Of a stretch of 64,000 bases of DNA, positions 8,804 through 16,838 are shown one piece after another; the stretch's first letter is position 1, and every line of letters starts with the position of its first letter. This DNA is from Actinospineispora acaciae DSM 45401. GTDB taxonomy: Bacteria; Actinomycetota; Actinomycetes; Mycobacteriales; Pseudonocardiaceae. The stretch lies in contig NZ_JIAI01000004.1 of the NCBI RefSeq assembly GCF_000620785.1, positions 512,342 to 576,341 on the forward strand, read 5' to 3'. The notes below the pieces were generated by a model that ran no database searches, was not told the origin of the DNA, and saw only the letters and a program-made list of their open reading frames with translations. The position numbers and the translations under genes were made by a program.

Positions 8804-9226
8804 CTAGTACATGCCCGACCCCCTTCGTGGGAGCTTGGCCGCCAGTCGTGCGGCTGTCGCGGTCAGGATGCGTGCGGCGGCTGAGTGGTCGTAGCCGCCG
8901 AAGTGTTCGGGCCGGCGAGCTGCCAGGTCGACGATCTGGTGCAGGGCTTCGCGTTCGTTCTTGGACAGCACCATCGACGTGGACAGCTTGCCGAGCATTC
9001 GGAACGCGGCCAGCTTGACGTTGCCGCTCAGGTGCTCGCGGGACTCGGAGGTCACGGTGAGCATGTGGTGCAGCAGGTTGCGTTCCGACCAGGACAGCGC
9101 CAGTCGGCATTCACCGGGACGCAGCCCTGCCGGGCCGCTGGCGCTGCTTGCCTGATCGCGTGCAAGCTGACGATCTTGCTGGCGTGGCGTCGTGTCGTCT
9201 GCGTTCTGGCGTACTCGCTGGTTCAC
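8804..9226 (-). CDS. Uncharacterised helical protein with two internal repeats
   Basis: Up to 140 residues; the start is uncertain because the first ~38 codons overlap the upstream HTH gene in another frame. Two similar ~40-residue blocks can be aligned: LSWSERNLLHHML...LAAFRMLGKL and LSKNEREALHQIV...AAARILTATA. Each is predicted helical. No family recognised. It ends a minus-strand group that includes an Xis-like protein and Lsr2. Confidence 0.5.
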   Translation of the reverse strand: MNQRVRQNADDTTPRQQDRQLARDQASSASGPAGLRPGECRLALSWSERNLLHHMLTVTSESREHLSGNVKLAAFRMLGKLSTSMVLSKNEREALHQIVDLAARRPEHFGGYDHSAAARILTATAARLAAKLPRRGSGMY

Positions 9227-9488
9227 TCGTTCCTTCGCTGGGAGAGGGCGGGTCGTCGTCGTGGGACTCGTCGTCGCTTGCGTCGGTCGTGCGTATCTCG
9301 GCGAGGTCGTCCGGTGTGAGTCGTTGGCCGATGAGGGTCTCTAGCGCTGTGCGGGGGATGCGGAGGGAACGGCCCACGCGGACGCCTCCGATGTCGCCGT
9401 GGTCGACCATCCGGTAGATGGTCATCTTGGACACCCGGAGGAAGGCGGCAACCTCGGTTGGGGTGAACATCAGCAGGTGGTGGCTCAT
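9111..9488 (-). CDS. Helix-turn-helix excisionase-like protein
   Basis: The N-terminal ~55 residues are a clear HTH_17/MerR-like excisionase domain (FTPTEVAAFLRVSKMTIYRM, then GGVRVGRSLRIPRTALE). The remaining ~70 residues are acidic then basic and low-complexity, and overlap the next gene. Such proteins act as recombination directionality factors or small regulators. Whether this one belongs to the neighbouring prophage (which has two more at 60.6-61.2 kb) or to the host is unclear. Confidence 0.75.
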   Translation of the reverse strand: MSHHLLMFTPTEVAAFLRVSKMTIYRMVDHGDIGGVRVGRSLRIPRTALETLIGQRLTPDDLAEIRTTDASDDESHDDDPPSPSEGTSEPASTPERRRHDATPARSSACTRSGKQRQRPGRAASR

Positions 9489-9583
9489 GATCGGGCCTCG
9501 CCTCGGTGGGGTGCGGTGGGAGCTGGGGCGAGGTCGTGGCCGGGGCTGCCGGACTGGGCGGTGGCGATCTTGCGAGCGGTCAT
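9485..9583 (-). CDS. Small possible gene upstream of the Xis-like gene
   Basis: 32 residues, beginning MTARKIATAQSG. Its stop overlaps the Xis-like ATG (TCATGA arrangement), and GAGGA lies 11 bases before its ATG. The coupling argues for translation. It has no recognisable domain and could be a leader peptide. Confidence 0.35.
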   Translation of the reverse strand: MTARKIATAQSGSPGHDLAPAPTAPHRGEARS

Positions 9584-9652
9584 AAGGGCTGGTCCTCGTC
9601 TTACGCCTGGGTGTTTGAATGGGGAGTCCTGGCGTGTGGTGGTTGACCTACG

Positions 9653-10342
9653 TCATGGGGACACCTCCTCGGTGAGTGGTGGGATGGGCACGGGGTTGCC
9701 GGCGATGGCGTTGGTGAGCCGGCCAAGGGAGTTGACGAACAGCCCGACGCTCTCGAAGTCGCTCTCGGGTCGGGTGACCACTGCCTGGACGGGTTCGCGT
9801 CGGACCCGGATCACGGTCCAGAGCAGGCCGTCGCGGGCGACGAGTTGCACGAGGCGCGCTTCCACGCGGCGCGGGTGCAGGCGTAGCGAGCCTGGTTGGA
9901 GCGCGCGCAGGGAGTCGGTGTCCATGTCGTCGGGGGTTGTCCATACCTCAGTGCGCAGGGCCAGGCCGTAGAAGTTCTGGCCGGCGTTGATCCCGTGGTA
10001 GGTGTCGGAGGTAGTGGGGAGTCCGAGGGTCGTGAGGATCCCGCGGCCGAGCTCGGCCTTGTCGGCGAGGAGGGCCAGGGCCTCGCCGACCTCCCCTCCG
10101 GTGTACCGGCGGGCTTGGGTGAGTTCGTGGTTGAGCCGGTGCGCGCGGCGGGCGGTGACGTAGTGCTTGGTGGGGTGCGCGGCGACGTGGAATATCGTCG
10201 GATGAGATTCCGGTTTCGCGCCCCATCCGGCGCGGTGGGCTCGTTGTTCGATGCGTAGCAGGGTCATGCGGGTTCGAGCGGCAATTTGTTCGTGCAAGCA
10301 GATTTTGTTAGTTGCGTCTACTATTTCGTCTGGAAATTTCAC
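9653..10342 (-). CDS. Uncharacterised protein
   Basis: 229 residues, ATG start, no family recognised. It looks soluble, with an N-terminal basic, possibly helical stretch (ARTRMTLLRIEQRAHRAG). It lies between Lsr2 and the Xis-like gene on the same strand, with 204 bases to Lsr2 and 69 bases to the small gene downstream, so one transcript is plausible. Confidence 0.55.
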   Translation of the reverse strand: MKFPDEIVDATNKICLHEQIAARTRMTLLRIEQRAHRAGWGAKPESHPTIFHVAAHPTKHYVTARRAHRLNHELTQARRYTGGEVGEALALLADKAELGRGILTTLGLPTTSDTYHGINAGQNFYGLALRTEVWTTPDDMDTDSLRALQPGSLRLHPRRVEARLVQLVARDGLLWTVIRVRREPVQAVVTRPESDFESVGLFVNSLGRLTNAIAGNPVPIPPLTEEVSP

Positions 10343-10546
10343 AGGTGTAACCGTCCTCTCCCCGTGATGGTGCGTCGGGCGTGTTCATCGGGGGTGTGAC
10401 CTGTTCCCGTGTGCTGGTTCGTCGCCCGCCGCCGCGGTTCGGTGGGGTCGCGGTCCGGGGTCGTACGACCTCGTGAGGGTCCCGGCGCCCCGAGGCGGAT
10501 CGCGTCGTGGAGCCTCGGGGATGGCGACGAGACGCGGGCGCTCGCG

Positions 10547-11017
10547 CTAGCCCAGGTTCTGGCTGAAGCTCGGCAGGAGCTGCGGCTCGGAGTGACCATT
10601 GGTGGTGTTGGTGTCGGTGTCGTTGCTGGTGGTGGCGGTGCTGGTGGTAGCGCTGGCGTGGTAGGCGTCGAGCACGTGGCCAGGGATGCGCCCTTTGGGG
10701 TTGATCTTCACGCCGCGGCGGGCGGCCCATGCGCGGATCGCTTGGTTCTGCTCCCGGTCGGTCACGGCCGGGCTCCGCTGGCCGGTCGGGGTGTTGAGTA
10801 CGCGACGGGCGGCAGCGCGCCGGCGCCCTGTCTGAGGTCGGGCGGCTTGGATGTACTTCCTCATGATCGCGTCGAGTTCGGCGCGGTTGCTTTCGCTGAG
10901 GTCGATCTCGTAGTGGCGATGGTCAAGGCTGAACCGAGTGGTGCTCGTCGCTTCCACTTCTCGGCCGTGCTGCCGCTCGCGGTCGTCAATGAGGGTAATT
11001 GTCACGCGCTTAGCCAT
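10547..11017 (-). CDS. lsr2: Lsr2 family nucleoid-associated silencer
   Basis: 156 residues. The N-terminal dimerisation region has the family start MAKRVTITLIDD and a short beta-rich stretch (RFSLDHRHYEIDLS). The C-terminal DNA-binding domain holds AIRAWAARRGVKINPKGRIP and ends VLDAYHA, with the AT-hook-like RG residues. A ~35-residue Ser/Thr/Asn tail follows. Lsr2 binds AT-rich, often foreign, DNA and silences it. A copy beside a prophage could be host or phage derived; it is not next to the usual lysS-like housekeeping neighbours here. Confidence 0.92.
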   Translation of the reverse strand: MAKRVTITLIDDRERQHGREVEATSTTRFSLDHRHYEIDLSESNRAELDAIMRKYIQAARPQTGRRRAAARRVLNTPTGQRSPAVTDREQNQAIRAWAARRGVKINPKGRIPGHVLDAYHASATTSTATTSNDTDTNTTNGHSEPQLLPSFSQNLG

Positions 11018-11031
11018 TTTTGCCGCTTTCT

Positions 11032-11391
11032 TTATCGTGTGGGGCGTGACCGCTCGACGGGAGTCGGGCGGGAATCCAAAATGGGGTTTCGTTCCCGGAC
11101 TTGAATAAGCACTGTCTGCGTGTTCACGGAGAGGACCATGCCGTCCTCGATGGGGTCCCCGGCGGGACGCCAGGCGACGAAGCGCTCACGCCGGTCGGCG
11201 GCGCCGAACTCGCCGATGCTGTATTTCACGGCGTGGGTTCGTCCATCCGAATATCGGACGGTGCCGTGTGAGTTCTGCACCTGCGTGGGCGTCTCTGATG
11301 GGCGTTGCCGCTGGTCATTGGCGGTGTCCGGCCTAGTGGGGATGCGACGGTTGAACAGCGATGTACGTCGGGGTGCGCGGTGACGGGCCAT
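11032..11391 (-). CDS. Uncharacterised protein upstream of lsr2
   Basis: 119 residues from the ATG at 11391. An earlier ATG at 11403 sits one base after AGGAGG and so is a poor start. The N-terminus is basic and disordered; the last ~75 residues look like a small beta-rich domain (GTVRYSDGRTHAVKY, MVLSVNTQTVLIQVR). It ends 14 bases before lsr2, so the two are probably co-transcribed. No family recognised. Confidence 0.55.
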   Translation of the reverse strand: MARHRAPRRTSLFNRRIPTRPDTANDQRQRPSETPTQVQNSHGTVRYSDGRTHAVKYSIGEFGAADRRERFVAWRPAGDPIEDGMVLSVNTQTVLIQVRERNPILDSRPTPVERSRPTR

Positions 11392-11403
11392 GGTTACCCG
11401 CAT

Positions 11404-11822
11404 ACCTCCTGAGCCGTTTCGGTCGCGTCAGAGAGTCCTCTGGCGCATCGCCCCGGCCGACGTTTGCGGTCGGGTCATCACACCCTGCGCGCGATGAGAT
11501 GCACCGCATCGTTCTCGGCTATCTCACACGGTGTCCAAGCAACACGCATAGTCCCACGGTGCAATTTAACCAAATGGGTGACCCCGCCATTTGCTGAAAC
11601 GCCAACGGATAGAGGATACCGATTGGGAATAGAAGTAGTTCGTTGTCGAATCATGTGCCGCTTGTTTTTACTGTTCCAACTGTTGCCGCAACGCGCCGAC
11701 TGTGGCGTATGTGATCAGCGCGGGGTATCGCCGGGCGTTCGCTGGTTGGCCCGAGAGGCTAACGCAGGGTTGGATCCTCTGGCGGGTTGCCCAGATCAAC
11801 CCAGCAGGTGAACACACGAAAG
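11404..11822. other. Intergenic region, possible left prophage boundary
   Basis: No convincing gene on either strand. Base composition is less GC-rich than around it (for example 11560-11680). The lsr2-group promoter should lie here, but no consensus -35/-10 pair is clear. By gene order the left attachment site of the prophage should lie here or just right of it. No duplicated core matching 63.2-63.55 kb was found by eye. Confidence 0.4.
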
Positions 11823-11872
11823 ACCGCCCCCCGACCGTGCCTCGATGTGGAGGCAGGCGGTCGGGGGGCGGT
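11823..11872. terminator. Strong hairpin terminator at the end of the phage structural operon
   Basis: ACCGCCCCCCGACCG (11823-11837) pairs perfectly over 15 bases with CGGTCGGGGGGCGGT (11858-11872). An inner helix TGCCTC/GAGGCA continues the stem. It lies about 210 bases past the last phage gene (stop at 12080) in the direction of transcription. Positions 11873-12079 hold no gene I can support. Confidence 0.75.
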
Positions 11873-12079
11873 ATGAGGTGGGGGGTTGGCGCTGGTCGTG
11901 AAGGTCCAGGTCGGCAGGCAAGTTGAGGTAGTTGATGTGCGCGGTACGGGCTTGGTTGGCGGCGTTGGCGGGCCGGTGGGCCACGGGGTGGTTCTGGCGG
12001 TCCACTGGACGGTCGCCGGCTGTGGCTGCGGGCCGATTGCGGCCCTGGGGACGGTCCCGGTGTGCGCCAGCGGGGTGTG

Positions 12080-13120
12080 CTAGCTGAAGAAGGCGGCCCA
12101 GGGGTTGGTCGTGCCCGTGCCGGAGGGCCAGGGCTCGGCGGTGTAGTAGCTCGATGCTGGGCTGGGGGTGAAGGTGGGTGCGGTGTAGGTGCTGGGGTTG
12201 AGGTTGCCGTAGTTGGCCAGCCAGCCACCGCCGACCTGGTCCTTGGTGCCGGAGAAGTCGCTGTAGACATGCATGCCGTCGGGTGCGTCGCTTTGGGAGC
12301 CGACGCCGGAGAGGTTCAGGCTGGTGGCGCTGCCGGCCTTGAGGTAGACGTTGCGCCCGTAGACCACGCCGCCGATCGCGGCGGTGTCGTAGCACTTGAA
12401 CCCGTAGCCGGGAGCGCTGTAGATGGTGCAGCCCTCGAAGTAGACGTAGTCGCCGCGCGTGTAGCAGCCGGTGTCGCCGAACTGGTTGCCGTAGGCGGGG
12501 GCATTGCCGAGCCGGTGGTCGACCTCGCAGCCGACCAGGTGGACGTAGCGGGAGCCTTCCTTGATGTCCCAGCCGTCGCCGTAGGTGCGCCACGCCTTGC
12601 AGTTGGTGAACTTGATGTACTGGGTGGCGTCGGGGCTGGCGGGGTCGGGCCAGTTCGAGCTGGCGTCGCCGACGTAGTAGCCCTCGCCGAACACGCCGTC
12701 GGTGGCCGCGATGCCGGTGTCGTGTACGGCGCAGTTGCTCAGGTACAGGTGGTGGGAGTTCGAGCGGAACTTCCAGCCCTCGTCCTTGGTGGTGTGGACC
12801 TCGACGAGCTTGAACGCGGTGTGGGTGGTGGTGTCGGCGACGATGCCTTTGGCGGCGTCGTGGACGGTGAAGTCTCGGAATCCCCAGTAGGAGCAGCGGT
12901 CGAGCCACAGGCCGTACTCGGTGTTGCCGGCGGCGGCGCCTCCTTCGGAGTGGATACGGCCGGTGCCGTTGGAGTACAGCTCGCAGAACGCGGTGTCGGT
13001 GCCGGAGTTGGTGATGCGTTGGGCGGGGTGCTCGCCGGTGAAGAACACCTTGTCCCCCGGCGCGGCGGCCGCGATGGCGCCGGCGAGGTTGTCCAGCGGG
13101 CCGACGACCAGGGTGGTCAC
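12080..13120 (-). CDS. Tail spike/fibre, right-handed beta-helix protein
   Basis: 346 residues with the short-turn pattern of a parallel beta-helix: repeated ~20-residue rungs such as YLSNCAVHDTGI, YIKFTNCKAW, YVHLVGCEVDH and YVYFEGCTIYS. Such domains in phage tails bind or depolymerise surface polysaccharide. It is the last gene of the late operon, where the host-recognition protein is often found. The N-terminus (LVVGPLDNLAGAIAAAAPGD) is the usual cap. Enzymatic activity cannot be read from sequence. Confidence 0.8.
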   Translation of the reverse strand: MTTLVVGPLDNLAGAIAAAAPGDKVFFTGEHPAQRITNSGTDTAFCELYSNGTGRIHSEGGAAAGNTEYGLWLDRCSYWGFRDFTVHDAAKGIVADTTTHTAFKLVEVHTTKDEGWKFRSNSHHLYLSNCAVHDTGIAATDGVFGEGYYVGDASSNWPDPASPDATQYIKFTNCKAWRTYGDGWDIKEGSRYVHLVGCEVDHRLGNAPAYGNQFGDTGCYTRGDYVYFEGCTIYSAPGYGFKCYDTAAIGGVVYGRNVYLKAGSATSLNLSGVGSQSDAPDGMHVYSDFSGTKDQVGGGWLANYGNLNPSTYTAPTFTPSPASSYYTAEPWPSGTGTTNPWAAFFS

Positions 13121-13130
13121 TGCTGGGCCT

Positions 13131-13655
13131 TCATTGCTGGGCGGTGGCGACGGTGATGGTCCAGCCGTCGGCGGCCTCGTAGATCATGCCGATGTCCGCG
13201 CGCTTGCCGGTGGCGGGAGCGATGGAGGTTCCGACTCCGGTGGACTTCTTGAACCCGGCGCCGAAGCTGACGGTGCGGGCGGCGCCAGAGGCGATGGCAC
13301 GGAACCAGACGCGCTGGCCTTCGGTGGCGTTGGTCGGCGGGTTCAGGGTGAGGTTGCCGGTCAGGGTGCACACGAAGTAGTTCCCACTGCTCGCGTTGGG
13401 CGCCACCGTGGCGGCGTAGGCGAGGGTGACCGGTGGGTTCGGCACGAGCGGCGCGGGGTGGGTGTGGCCGGCCGGGGCGGCTCCGATGGCGGCCGGGGTG
13501 ATCGTGCGCGGGCCGTACCGGCCGCCGGAGGCCACCCACAGGATCGCTTGCCCGTCGCTGGGTGCGGTGGTGTCGTCGTAGTCCTGGGCGCCGCGGATGC
13601 GCGCGAGGCCGAGGGTGCCCACCTGCTCCCACGAGCTGGCCGAAGGCGTCGACAT
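13131..13655 (-). CDS. Tail fibre-like protein
   Basis: 174 residues. The N-terminal part has the GWIPT-like fibre pattern QAILWVASGGRYGPRTITPAAIGAA and GHTHPAPL, found in trimeric fibre shafts. The C-terminal part is beta-rich (GNLTLNPPTNATEGQRVWFR). It lies between the collagen-like fibre and the beta-helix gene. Probably an adhesion or head-group protein; the exact role is unknown. Confidence 0.7.
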   Translation of the reverse strand: MSTPSASSWEQVGTLGLARIRGAQDYDDTTAPSDGQAILWVASGGRYGPRTITPAAIGAAPAGHTHPAPLVPNPPVTLAYAATVAPNASSGNYFVCTLTGNLTLNPPTNATEGQRVWFRAIASGAARTVSFGAGFKKSTGVGTSIAPATGKRADIGMIYEAADGWTITVATAQQ

Positions 13656-13662
13656 GGCGGCG

Positions 13663-14301
13663 TCAGGCGATGGCGCGCAGGAGCTTGCCGTCGCCGCCGA
13701 TGGCGATGGTGCCCACGCGGTAGCCGGAGGCGGCCGGGACCGATCCGGCGGGGTAGGCGATCACGTCGGTGCCGCGCTCGCCGGGTGCGCCGTCGGCGCC
13801 GTTGGTGCCGGGCGCGCCGTCTGCGCCCTTGACCACACCCACGTCGGCCGGGCCGGTGTCGGACCAGGTGAGCACGAGGTGGCCGGCGGCGTCGACCGTC
13901 GCGGCGGTGACCCCTCGGCCCGGAGCGCCCTGCGGGCCGGTGTCACCGGTCGCGCCGCGGATGGCGCCGACATCGGTCCACCCGTCCACACCCGCGCCGC
14001 CGCCGTCAGCCTCGAACACGTAGAGGTGTCCGTTGGCCTGCACGTAGCGGGCTTCGCCGTAGGGGGCGGTGGCGGGCAGGTCGGCCACGGTGGGCACGGA
14101 GGACTCGAAGTCGATACCGCCGCCGCGTTCGCCCTTGGCGCGGCCGGCGTTGATCTGCTCCCCGGTGGACAGGGTGACGATCAGGTCGCCGCTGGTGTTG
14201 ATCGCCGCCCCGGTGATCGAGGTACCTGGTGCGCCCTGCGCGCCGGCCGGCCCAGTGAGGTCGCCGATCTCCTGCCAGGCGGTCGCCTGCGGCGTGGTCA
14301 T
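13663..14301 (-). CDS. Collagen-like tail fibre protein
   Basis: 212 residues with Gly-X-Y stretches (GPAGAQGAPG near residue 18, GATGDTGPQGAPG near 113, GAPGTNGADGAPGERG near 145) between short beta domains. Collagen repeats in phage fibres form trimeric shafts. The ATG overlaps the stop of the upstream gene by four bases. A central stretch (YGEARYVQANGHLYVFEADG) resembles a fibre carbohydrate-binding insert. Confidence 0.8.
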   Translation of the reverse strand: MTTPQATAWQEIGDLTGPAGAQGAPGTSITGAAINTSGDLIVTLSTGEQINAGRAKGERGGGIDFESSVPTVADLPATAPYGEARYVQANGHLYVFEADGGGAGVDGWTDVGAIRGATGDTGPQGAPGRGVTAATVDAAGHLVLTWSDTGPADVGVVKGADGAPGTNGADGAPGERGTDVIAYPAGSVPAASGYRVGTIAIGGDGKLLRAIA

Positions 14302-14618
14302 ACGAGGCTCGTCCTCTCGTTGCGGTAGATCCGGCCGTTGGTGACATCGACGTGCACCGCCCCATCCGGGGCGGCGTCAGCGGGGGCGCCGGCCGCGTAG
14401 CGCACCTGGTCGCCCCACCGCCGCTCGACGGGCAGGGTCTCCAGGCGCCAGATGCCGTCCGGCTGGCGACGCAGCACCGTGGGCGCGTTGTCGGGGGCGC
14501 CGGTGGTGTCGACATCGGCGAGGTCGTTGAGGTAGGTCGGGCGCGACGCCCCGGTGATCGGCACCGCGACCGGGCCGGCCGAGCTGGTGATGCGGATGAT
14601 GCGCACCGGGGTGGTCAC
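14298..14618 (-). CDS. Small tail-associated protein
   Basis: 106 residues from a GTG overlapping the previous stop (GTGA). It contains a shaft-like stretch, RPTYLNDLADVDTTGAPDNA, common in phage fibre N-termini. It is probably part of the fibre/baseplate set, given coupling on both sides. No specific function can be assigned. Confidence 0.6.
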   Translation of the reverse strand: MTTPVRIIRITSSAGPVAVPITGASRPTYLNDLADVDTTGAPDNAPTVLRRQPDGIWRLETLPVERRWGDQVRYAAGAPADAAPDGAVHVDVTNGRIYRNERTSLV

Positions 14619-15022
14619 CGGGTGACCTCCGGAGCTACCCGCACGGCGCTTTCCTCCACCACCGCCCACACCATGTCGGGGTTCACGGTGTCGGTGACCT
14701 CCAGGTCGTAGACCCCGACGCGCCAGCTCCACGCGGCGGACTCGCGCGGGGTGACCGTGAGCGCGATGGCGGCGGTGCGCACCACCAGCTCGGCGCCGTC
14801 GGCGAGGGTGACGGTGACCGGCGTGTCCTCGCGGATGTCGATGTTGCCGCGTTCGGAGCTCCACTCGTGGAGCACCTGGGCATCCTGGGCGGTCGGGCGT
14901 ATCTGGGCTCGGGCGGTCTTGCCGGCCAGGCTGACCGGGGTGTTGCCCTCGCCGATCAGTGCCCAGGTCGGGCCGACCCAGCTCTTGCCCTGCGGGATCA
15001 CCAGGTCTTCGCGCACCGCCAT
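14615..15022 (-). CDS. Baseplate/fibre accessory protein (BppU-like N-domain)
   Basis: 135 residues. The pattern VIPQGKSWVGPTWAL...AQIRP followed by ALTVTPRESAAW and GVYDLEVTD resembles the small beta domain at the N-terminus of siphovirus upper-baseplate proteins. It overlaps the next gene by four bases. The family match is by pattern only. Confidence 0.55.
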   Translation of the reverse strand: MAVREDLVIPQGKSWVGPTWALIGEGNTPVSLAGKTARAQIRPTAQDAQVLHEWSSERGNIDIREDTPVTVTLADGAELVVRTAAIALTVTPRESAAWSWRVGVYDLEVTDTVNPDMVWAVVEESAVRVAPEVTR

Positions 15023-15038
15023 CAGGGTCGTCCTGTCC

Positions 15039-15338
15039 TCACTGCTGGCCTCCGGGGCCGGACTTGGGGGTCAACAGCACCGCGACCGGCACCCGCGCGT
15101 CCGTGCCGGTGTCGGTGCTGGGCAGGTGCGCGTTCGGGGTGACCCGCGACCGGGTGATGGCGGTGATCGCGGTGCTGACCAGGAAGGCGAGCACGGTGCC
15201 CAGCGCGGCGAGCACGGTGTCATCGAGCTTCAGCCAGCCCACGGTGACCAGCGCGGCCAGCACCGTGCGGATGGCGTCGGCAGTGACCACCGGTTCGGCG
15301 CCGCGAGCCGGGCGGGAGCTGTGCTCGGGCATCAGCAT
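15039..15338 (-). CDS. Holin-like membrane protein
   Basis: 99 residues. A hydrophobic region (residues ~22-62) can form two short membrane helices: AIRTVLAALVTVGWLKL and TVLAALGTVLAFLVSTAITA. A polar C-terminal tail follows. Position three genes after the endolysin in the lysis cassette fits a holin. It overlaps the upstream membrane-protein gene by 7 bases. Two other small membrane proteins lie in the cassette, so which one is the timing holin is uncertain. Confidence 0.65.
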   Translation of the reverse strand: MLMPEHSSRPARGAEPVVTADAIRTVLAALVTVGWLKLDDTVLAALGTVLAFLVSTAITAITRSRVTPNAHLPSTDTGTDARVPVAVLLTPKSGPGGQQ

Positions 15339-15841
15339 CGGGGCAGCGGGGGCAGTGGGTTGTCGCCGCGCTGCCGGTCGGCCTGGGCCAGCACGTCGAG
15401 ATACGCCCGGTAGGCGGCGTTGACCGAGGCTTTGGTGCGCTCGGGAGCGAAGCTGGCCGCGAGGAGCTTGCGCTGACCCTCCCGTTCCAGGGCGGCGGCC
15501 TTGTGGAGTTCGTCCTGGGCCTCGACCACGGCGGTGTTGTAGGCGTTCTGGCAGGTGACGGCCGCCTGCTGCCGGTCGAGGAGGTGCTGCTGCCCGGAGA
15601 TGTGCACGGCGGTGACGGTGACCGACGCGATCGCCAGGACGACCAGCGCGACACCCGCTATCGAGTCATGGCGGCGCTGCCGGGTGCGGGCGCCCCGGGT
15701 GGTCGGGGTGTCGTGGGGTTGGGTGGTGGTGTCAGGCACGGGTGTCTCCGGGAGAGGGATGCGGCCGGCGCGGCCGAGGACGTAGCCGACGATCAGGCCG
15801 GCGATCGACCACAGGCACGAGAGCAGGACGTGGCTGGTCAC
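15332..15841 (-). CDS. Lysis-cassette membrane protein, spanin-like layout
   Basis: 169 residues from a GTG overlapping the previous stop. One N-terminal membrane helix (LLSCLWSIAGLIVGYVLG), a short basic loop, a second helix (SIAGVALVVLAIASVTVTAV), then a ~90-residue Ala/Gln/Glu-rich helical domain (AVVEAQDELHKAAALERE). The layout recalls inner-membrane spanins or antiholins. No family match is certain; Gram-positive-type phages often lack true spanins. Confidence 0.55.
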   Translation of the reverse strand: MTSHVLLSCLWSIAGLIVGYVLGRAGRIPLPETPVPDTTTQPHDTPTTRGARTRQRRHDSIAGVALVVLAIASVTVTAVHISGQQHLLDRQQAAVTCQNAYNTAVVEAQDELHKAAALEREGQRKLLAASFAPERTKASVNAAYRAYLDVLAQADRQRGDNPLPPLPRC

Positions 15842-16098
15842 CGCTGTTCCTCCTCGTCCGGGGAGGCCGGCGGGGGTGGTCGTCGCAGGGCGGCCAGGAG
15901 CCGGGCCAGCAGCCCAGGCCCGGCCTCGTCGTCGCGTTGCTTGAGGGCGAGCGCGCCGCCGACGACGGTCATGAAGACGAACGACAGGGTCGTGTCGGAG
16001 TGGTAGCTGGGCAGGAACACGCTGGCGACGAAGTTGCCGGCCCACACCAGGCTGACCAGCACGACGATGGAGTAGGCCAGCGGCGCGGGGAGCTTCAT
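15838..16098 (-). CDS. Small two-helix membrane protein, candidate holin
   Basis: 86 residues. Two hydrophobic segments (YSIVVLVSLVWAGNFVASVF and LSFVFMTVVGGALAL) are followed by a charged C-terminus ending in Pro/Glu. It starts two bases after the endolysin stop, the classic holin position, and its stop overlaps the next GTG. The family resembles short actinophage holins. Confidence 0.65.
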   Translation of the reverse strand: MKLPAPLAYSIVVLVSLVWAGNFVASVFLPSYHSDTTLSFVFMTVVGGALALKQRDDEAGPGLLARLLAALRRPPPPASPDEEEQR

Positions 16099-16100
16099 GG

Positions 16101-16838
16101 TCACGCGAGGTGCAGCGCGGCGAGGGTGGCCGGGCCGGCGACGCCGTCCTCGGCGAGACCGGCGCGGCGCTGGAACTCCCGCACGACCGCCTCGGTGGCT
16201 GCACCGAACGCGCCGTCGACCGTGAGCGTGGAGTACGCGGGATAGTCGCGGTTGAGCCGTGCCTGCATCGCGGCCACGACCGGCCCGCTGCTGCCCCGCG
16301 CCAGCGCCCCGCCAGCCGGGGGTGATGGTTGGGCGCCGCCGGGGGCGGCGAGGTGGGTCAGCGCGAGGCGGGACTTCTCGACGGCGTCGGCCGGGGTGCC
16401 CATGAACTCGAAGTGCATCCAGTCCTTGCGGGCGCCCTTGTAGTCGCCGCCCCAGGCGAAGCCGTAGTGCTTCCACACCGCCGCCACCTGGGTGGGGATG
16501 GTGTGCCGGCCGGTGCTTGTGTACGGGTTGTCGTTCCAGTTCAGATCGACCGCGACCGCCCAGGAGTGGTTGCTCGGGGTTCGGGTCCCGGCGATGGGTC
16601 GGCAGTTGTAGCCGCCGCACTGGCCCGGCTTGAGCAGGTAGTTGCCGCCGTCGGGTCGTTCGGTCCAGTCCAGCAGGGTGTCCACCAGCACCGAGAGGCC
16701 CTTGCGCACCGAGACGCGGGTGCCGGAGCGGTCGGCGGTGACCGTCGCCAGGTCCGAGCCGCCCGAGCAGCGTGGCCAACCGCTGCCCCATCCTCGATCG
16801 GCGGCGGTGTGGGCGTAGTCGTAGAGGTTGATCGCCAC
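16101..16838 (-). CDS. Endolysin: M15 peptidase plus peptidoglycan-binding domain
   Basis: 245 residues. The N-terminal D-Ala-D-Ala carboxypeptidase/VanY-like M15 domain has the zinc ligands His91 and Asp98 (SNHSWAVAVDLN) and His142 (WMHFEF). A Pro-rich linker near 170 precedes a C-terminal PG_binding_1 domain (residues ~178-243, QARLNRDYPAYSTLTVDGAFG). It cuts cross-linked peptides of the cell wall at lysis. It follows a His-rich small gene by a one-base overlap. Confidence 0.92.
   Translation of the reverse strand: MAINLYDYAHTAADRGWGSGWPRCSGGSDLATVTADRSGTRVSVRKGLSVLVDTLLDWTERPDGGNYLLKPGQCGGYNCRPIAGTRTPSNHSWAVAVDLNWNDNPYTSTGRHTIPTQVAAVWKHYGFAWGGDYKGARKDWMHFEFMGTPADAVEKSRLALTHLAAPGGAQPSPPAGGALARGSSGPVVAAMQARLNRDYPAYSTLTVDGAFGAATEAVVREFQRRAGLAEDGVAGPATLAALHLA

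Noticed and set aside
11796..12025. Minus-strand reading frame from a GTG after the tail-spike gene
   Set aside because: It runs straight through the 11823-11872 terminator hairpin, has no ribosome site and shows low-complexity sequence.
12062..13156. Long plus-strand Gly/Val-rich frame opposite the beta-helix gene
   Set aside because: Antisense shadow typical of very high GC coding DNA; composition is not protein-like and the opposite frame has clear beta-helix rungs. Similar long antisense frames at 17.1-18.5, 32.0-33.4, 36.5-37.9 and 61.9-63.3 kb were rejected for the same reason.
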